DNA of 64,000 nucleotides from assembly GCF_020829665.1 (NCBI RefSeq), contig NZ_JAIVFT010000001.1, positions 623,435 to 687,434 on the forward strand, in the 5' to 3' direction. The stretch comes from Nostoc sp. CHAB 5824 (GTDB taxonomy: Bacteria; Cyanobacteriota; Cyanobacteriia; Cyanobacteriales; Nostocaceae). Below, one piece after another: positions 63,868-64,000 of this stretch; position 1 is the first letter of the stretch, and each line of letters opens with the position of its first letter. The notes below the pieces were generated by a model, which saw only the letters and a list, made by a program, of their open reading frames with translations, was not told the DNA's origin and made no database searches. The position numbers were made by a program, and so were the translations under genes.

Positions 63868-64000
63868 ATGACAAGGAACGGTATTGGTATTCGCACGGCG
63901 CAAGTGCGTCAGGAACGGCTGATTGGTCAAATTCACGTCTACGATGGCGTGGGCAAAGGTAAGTCCCAAGCGGCTTTGGGGGTAGTTTTGCGCTCTATTG
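63868..64000 (+). CDS. cobO: Cob(I)alamin adenosyltransferase (N-terminal part, cut by window edge)
   Basis: The visible 44 residues read MTRNGIGIRTAQVRQERLIG, then IHVYDGVGKGKSQAALG. The P-loop-like GVGKGKS is the signature of CobO/BtuR enzymes, which transfer adenosyl from ATP to cob(I)alamin. The gene runs off the right edge. The N-terminal wording suits the CobO/CobA type rather than PduO. Confidence 0.85.
   Translation, partial: MTRNGIGIRTAQVRQERLIGQIHVYDGVGKGKSQAALGVVLRSI

Overview
The window is chromosomal DNA from a filamentous, almost certainly heterocyst-forming cyanobacterium of the Nostoc/Anabaena group. Supporting signs are the very frequent HIP1 octamer GCGATCGC, heptameric short tandem repeats (STRRs) between genes, a fraC-fraD-fraE filament-integrity operon, sucrose synthase, homogentisate phytyltransferase, a plastoglobulin-like PAP/fibrillin protein, a bilin-type GAF sensor and an ethylene-receptor-like kinase. 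No rRNA genes were seen; there is one tRNA (His).

Layout. 0-6.7 kb: HxlR regulator, ferritin-like protein, lipoprotein nuclease, sugar ABC permease, purN and a four-GAF cyanobacteriochrome-like membrane sensor with no output domain. 6.7-8.2 kb: gene-free, with a 42-bp minisatellite and a MITE bounded by terminal inverted repeats (TIRs) and a TTA duplication. 8.2-16 kb: housekeeping and membrane genes, ferredoxin, aconitase B. 16.3-21 kb: an accessory island holding a HEPN-like gene split by an ISKra4-type insertion sequence, an ORC/CDC6-like AAA ATPase, a RelBE-type pair, a YgiT-type zinc finger and a nonsense-truncated HicB-like antitoxin. 21-25 kb: UspA, DOPA-dioxygenase-like protein and an unrecognised membrane-anchored protein.

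25-36 kb: coaE, a fused cobA-hemD, TPR proteins, an ethylene-binding hybrid kinase, the tocopherol prenyltransferase, PAP/fibrillin, and sirB plus a second cobA (siroheme/cobalamin branch). 36.6-44 kb: tRNA-His, sucrose synthase, a peptidoglycan-binding protein, a polyphosphate-glucokinase-like ROK protein and a decayed creatininase gene. 44-51 kb: DAHP synthase, a GH13 amylase-like enzyme, DUF1823, an Asp/His-rich repeat protein, acylphosphatase, a decayed cupin gene and several nested repeats. 51-60 kb: a Na/Pi symporter and a divergent two-partner secretion locus whose TpsA is a giant glycosyltransferase-2 / TPS / CHAT-protease fusion. 60-64 kb: a pentapeptide protein, fraC-D-E, and the start of cobO.

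The most unusual items are the GT2-TPS-CHAT fusion with an internal signal peptide, the IS-disrupted HEPN/ORC-CDC6 gene pair (the insertion can be undone to the base, restoring one reading frame), the GAF array in which domains 2 and 4 keep both bilin cysteines while 1 and 3 have lost both, and MITEs nested inside larger hairpin repeats. All calls come from reading the sequence; no database search was run.
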